From positions 1,550,001 through 1,614,000 of the forward strand of contig NZ_CP137854.1 of NCBI RefSeq assembly GCF_033546935.1: a DNA stretch of 64,000 nt. The letters run 5' to 3'. Each line of letters begins with the position of its first letter. Positions within the stretch are counted from its first letter, which is position 1. The notes beneath the pieces are model-generated. The model was not told the origin of the DNA and did not search any database. It saw nothing but the letters and a program-made list of their open reading frames with translations. The stretch is from Xylophilus sp. GOD-11R (lineage in GTDB: Bacteria > Pseudomonadota > Gammaproteobacteria > Burkholderiales > Burkholderiaceae_C). Below, piece after piece: positions 61,125 through 64,000 of the stretch. A program made the translations under genes and the position numbers.

Positions 61125-61835
61125 ATGACGACCCCCGCCACGCCCCCCACGAACCAGGCCGTTCCATCGCAGGACGAGCTCAAGGCCCAGGTCGGCCGCG
61201 CCGCGCTGGCTTATGTGGTGCCGGGGCAGATCGTGGGCGTGGGCACCGGTTCCACCGTCAACAAGTTCATCGACGCACTGGCGAGCATGCGCGACCAGAT
61301 ACCGGGCGCGGTATCGAGCTCGCTGGCCAGCACCGAACGGCTGCAGGCGCTGGGCATTCCGGTGCTCGACGCCAACGAGGTCGAGTCGCTTGCGGTCTAT
61401 ATCGACGGCGCCGACGAGATCGACGGCAAGGGCCGCATGGTCAAGGGCGGCGGTGCGGCGCTGACGCGCGAGAAGATCGTCGCGGCGCTGGCGCGGCAGT
61501 TCGTCTGCATCGCCGATGCGTCCAAGCAGGTCGAGGTGCTGGGGCGGTTTCCGCTGCCGGTCGAGGTGATCCCGATGGCGTCGCAGCGCATCGTGCGGAG
61601 CTTCGCGGCGCTCGGCGGCGAGGCCGCGCTGCGCATGAAGGACGGCGCGCCGCTGGTGACCGACAACGGCCAGCACATCCTGGACGTGCGGGGCCTGCGC
61701 ATCACCGATCCGCTGGCCTTCGAGACCGAGGTGAGCCAATGGCCGGGCGTGGTCACCGTCGGCGTGTTCGCGCATCAGCGCGCCCATGTGTGCCTGCTGG
61801 CAGCGCCGGGCGGCGTGCAGACGCTGATCTTCTGA
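61125..61835 (+). CDS. rpiA: Ribose-5-phosphate isomerase A
   Basis: This 236-residue enzyme interconverts ribose 5-phosphate and ribulose 5-phosphate. The family motifs are [22 protein letters not shown] with the catalytic region, and [16 protein letters not shown]. It ends with the usual [12 protein letters not shown]. The N-terminal 20 residues ([15 protein letters not shown]) are a short variable lead. It is divergent from pyrD, which shares the need for ribose-5-phosphate derivatives in nucleotide synthesis. Confidence 0.96.
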   Translation: MTTPATPPTNQAVPSQDELKAQVGRAALAYVVPGQIVGVGTGSTVNKFIDALASMRDQIPGAVSSSLASTERLQALGIPVLDANEVESLAVYIDGADEIDGKGRMVKGGGAALTREKIVAALARQFVCIADASKQVEVLGRFPLPVEVIPMASQRIVRSFAALGGEAALRMKDGAPLVTDNGQHILDVRGLRITDPLAFETEVSQWPGVVTVGVFAHQRAHVCLLAAPGGVQTLIF

Positions 61836-61863
61836 TCGACCCCCAACACGCGCCGGCCGCGGA

Positions 61864-62502
61864 TCAGAACTGGATGCCGTTTGGGTTCGCGGCAGGAGCC
61901 GCCGGTGTCGCAGGCGCCTGGCGCACTGCCGGCGCAACCTGCGCCGGCGCTCGCCGCTGGACGGGCGCCAACGCCGACGGCTGCGGCGCCTGGTAGTTGA
62001 CCGGCAGCTGCGACTGTTTCGGATACCCGGCCAGGTCGAGGTACTGCGTCCACTCCGCGCTCGCAAAACCTTGCAAGGCCTGCGCGCCGATGGTCACGTA
62101 CGGAATCGTGGTGCCGCCGCTCAACCGCGAGAACGCCGCGTTGTCTTCGGGCGTGGCGATGGTCTTCTCGACGAAAGGCACGCCGCGGCCACGCAGCAGC
62201 GAACGGGCGTCGCTGCAGGGCGCGCAGTCGGCGGCCGCATAGAAGGTAACCGGGTAGCGCTGCACCACTTGGCGCAGCTCGTAGGGCAGCACGGTGGTGT
62301 CGACGCTCGCGGGGCGGCCGGGCAGTTCGACCGGCGCGGCCGAGGCGGGCGGCGCCTTGTCGGCGGCGCTGCCGGCGGGCCGATCCGAAAAGGTGACCCG
62401 GCCGTCCGGCCCCACGATGCGATAGACCTGCTGGGCATGCGCGCCGACGGCGGCCAGCAGCAGGACGAGGGCGGCGAACCGCTCGGTGGTGAACGTCGTC
62501 AT
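61864..62502 (-). CDS. Exported DUF4124-glutaredoxin protein
   Basis: The 212-residue protein has a signal peptide ending AHA before QQVYRIVGPDGRVTFSDRPA, which is a DUF4124 domain. A glutaredoxin-like domain follows with CAPC in FYAAADCAPCSDARSLLRG and TIPYVTIGAQALQGF as the cis-Pro loop. The last 45 residues are Ala/Pro/Gln-rich. A CxxC glutaredoxin fold in the periplasm suggests a thiol-disulfide role, perhaps with a Dsb protein as electron donor; the partner is unknown. It lies 17 bases after the prlC stop on the same strand. Confidence 0.82.
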   Translation of the reverse strand: MTTFTTERFAALVLLLAAVGAHAQQVYRIVGPDGRVTFSDRPAGSAADKAPPASAAPVELPGRPASVDTTVLPYELRQVVQRYPVTFYAAADCAPCSDARSLLRGRGVPFVEKTIATPEDNAAFSRLSGGTTIPYVTIGAQALQGFASAEWTQYLDLAGYPKQSQLPVNYQAPQPSALAPVQRRAPAQVAPAVRQAPATPAAPAANPNGIQF

Positions 62503-62519
62503 CTGCAACGCGACCTCCC

Positions 62520-64000
62520 TCAAGCCGTCGGCGCCATGCCCTGGTGGCGCAGCAGGGCGTCGATGGTCGGTGCCCGGCCGCGGAAGGCCTTGAACGACTC
62601 CATGGCCGGCCGGCTGCCACCGGATTCGAGAATCGCCTCGCGGTAGCGGCGGCCGGTTTCCGGATCGGGCTGGCCGTCGGCGCCGGCGGTTTCCTCGAAG
62701 GCGGCGTAGGCGTCCGCGCTCAGCACCTCGGCCCACTTGTAGCTGTAGTAGCCGGCCGCATAGCCGCCCGCGAAGATGTGGCTGAAGGTGTGGGCGGTGC
62801 GGCTGAAGGCCGGCGACTGCAGCACCGCGACGTCCTGGCGGATGGTGGCCAGCAGCGGCATGAAGTCCTGCGCCGGGTCGTGTTCGGCGTGCAGCAGCAT
62901 GTCGAACAGCGAGAACTCGACTTGGCGCAGGGTGGCGAGGCCGCTCTGGAAGTTCTTGGCGGCGAGCATCTTGTCGAAGAGCTCGCGTGGCAGCGGCTCG
63001 CCGGTGTCGGCATGAGCGGTCATGTGGCGCAGCACGTCCCACTCCCAGACGAAGTTCTCCATGAACTGGCTGGGCAGCTCCACCGCATCCCATTCCACGC
63101 CGTTGATGCCCGACACGTCGTGTTCGTTGACCTGGGTCAGCATGTGCTGCAGGCCGTGGCCGAATTCGTGGAACAGGGTGATGACATCGTCGTGCGTGAG
63201 CATCGGCGGCTTGCCGCCGATGCCTTCGCCGAAGTTGCAGACCAGCTGCGCCACCGGTGTCTGCAGCCGACCGTCGTCCGGGCGCAGCCAGCGCGCGCGC
63301 ACGTCGTCCATCCATGCGCCGCCACGCTTGCCGGCGCGGGCGGACGGGTCCAGGTAGAACTGCCCGACCAGCACCGGCGCCTGGCCCGACGGACGGGCGC
63401 GTTCGATGCGATAGAACTCCACGGTGGGGTGCCACACGGGCGCCTGGTCGCGGCGAATCTGCACGTCGAACAGGGTCTCGACGATCTTGAACAGTCCGGC
63501 CAGCACCTTGGGCGCCGGCAGGTATTGCTTCACTTCCTGCTCGCTGAAGGAATAGCGTGCTTCCTTGAGCTTTTCGCCGACATAGGTCCAGTCCCAGGGC
63601 TGCGGATCGGCCAGGCCGAGTTTCTCGATGGCGAAGGCGCGCATGTCGGCCACGTCCTTTTCGCCATAGGGCTTGGCGCGGCGCGCCAGGTCTTGCAGAA
63701 AGGCGATGACTTCGGCCGGCGACTCGGCCATCTTGGGCACCACCGACACTTGGGCGAAGTTGTCGTAGCCCAGCAGACGGGCTTCCTCGCGGCGCAGCGC
63801 CAGGGTCTCCTTGATGATGGCGCTGTTGTCGAACTTGCGTTGCTCGTCGGTGCCGATTTCGCTGGCGCGGGTGACGTAGGCGGTGTAGAGCGTGCGGCGC
63901 AGTTCCGAGCTGTGCGCGAACTGCATCACCGGCAGGTAGCTCGGCATCTTGAGGGTGAGCTTGTAGCCCTCGCGGCCGGCGGCTTCGGCGGCGGCACGGG
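62520..64000 (-). CDS. prlC: Oligopeptidase A, M3 family (partial, 5' end outside window)
   Basis: About 493 residues of the C-terminal part are visible, and the frame continues past the right edge. The zinc site reads LFHEFGHGLQHML with the downstream glutamate in NGVEWDAVELPSQFMENF, the M3 signature. FSHIFAGGYAAGYYSYKWAEVLSADAYAAF is the conserved C-terminal substrate loop of PrlC/Dcp enzymes. The enzyme degrades signal peptides and short peptides in the cytoplasm. The first in-frame ATG at 63947 is internal, not the start. Confidence 0.95.
   Translation of the reverse strand, partial: RAAAEAAGREGYKLTLKMPSYLPVMQFAHSSELRRTLYTAYVTRASEIGTDEQRKFDNSAIIKETLALRREEARLLGYDNFAQVSVVPKMAESPAEVIAFLQDLARRAKPYGEKDVADMRAFAIEKLGLADPQPWDWTYVGEKLKEARYSFSEQEVKQYLPAPKVLAGLFKIVETLFDVQIRRDQAPVWHPTVEFYRIERARPSGQAPVLVGQFYLDPSARAGKRGGAWMDDVRARWLRPDDGRLQTPVAQLVCNFGEGIGGKPPMLTHDDVITLFHEFGHGLQHMLTQVNEHDVSGINGVEWDAVELPSQFMENFVWEWDVLRHMTAHADTGEPLPRELFDKMLAAKNFQSGLATLRQVEFSLFDMLLHAEHDPAQDFMPLLATIRQDVAVLQSPAFSRTAHTFSHIFAGGYAAGYYSYKWAEVLSADAYAAFEETAGADGQPDPETGRRYREAILESGGSRPAMESFKAFRGRAPTIDALLRHQGMAPTA

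Overview
The window is GC-rich, densely coded DNA from a betaproteobacterium, most likely Burkholderiales, family Comamonadaceae (Variovorax/Xylophilus-like). The grounds are the iscRSUA-hscBA-fdx order followed by dnaQ, three Bug-type solute receptors, a poly-hydroxybutyrate depolymerase of the Cys-nucleophile PhaZ type, a GlgE/TreS-maltokinase locus, and an intergenic repeat of a kind I associate with that family. This placement rests on recognition of gene content, not on a search. No insertion sequence, prophage, CRISPR array or rRNA was seen. One tRNA (Val, anticodon CAC) is present.

Layout. 0-6.4 kb: mixed small genes (sorbosone dehydrogenase-like lipoprotein cut by the left edge, DUF2231 membrane protein, MFS transporter, glycosyltransferase, dienelactone hydrolase overlapping rluE, SnoaL-like protein, GST). 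6.5-13.7 kb: a catabolic cluster with a VOC protein, an AraC regulator, a ThDP-dependent 2-oxoacid enzyme, a TRAP transporter in the order P-M-Q, a NIPSNAP protein and an SDR dehydrogenase. 13.7-17.2 kb: a GAF histidine kinase, then a Tat-type ferritin-like lipoprotein joined by a 1-base overlap to a ZIP metal transporter. 17.3-23.5 kb: glgE, a treS-maltokinase fusion and a small mechanosensitive-channel-like protein, making and using maltose-1-phosphate from trehalose. 23.6-25.5 kb: a 66-nt hairpin between convergent genes, a membrane metallophosphoesterase and a solitary ClpP-fold protein.

25.6-34.3 kb: an eight-gene minus-strand operon (three Bug receptors, RraA-type aldolase, two D-2-hydroxyacid dehydrogenases, a LigI-like lactonase, an SMP-30 lactonase) facing an IclR regulator across a palindromic site. 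34.3-36.2 kb: a type I dehydroquinate dehydratase and a 3-dehydroshikimate dehydratase-like TIM barrel, overlapping by 4 bases and both carrying export signals; together they could turn 3-dehydroquinate into protocatechuate in the periplasm. 36.3-42.1 kb: RnfB-like ferredoxin, PhaZ with a histone-H1-like tail, an aminotransferase and uvrB.

42.1-48.7 kb: the Fe-S assembly operon under a good type-1 IscR site, with a rho-independent terminator between iscA and hscB, then dnaQ and tRNA-Val. 48.8-56.6 kb: a LacI regulator with tandem operators, a DHDPS-family lyase/aldolase, a LysR regulator divergent from a split transketolase across 16-bp direct repeats, and a Fur-boxed TonB siderophore receptor. 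56.9-64 kb: a PAS-GGDEF-EAL protein, pyrD, rpiA, a periplasmic DUF4124-glutaredoxin protein and oligopeptidase A (cut by the right edge).
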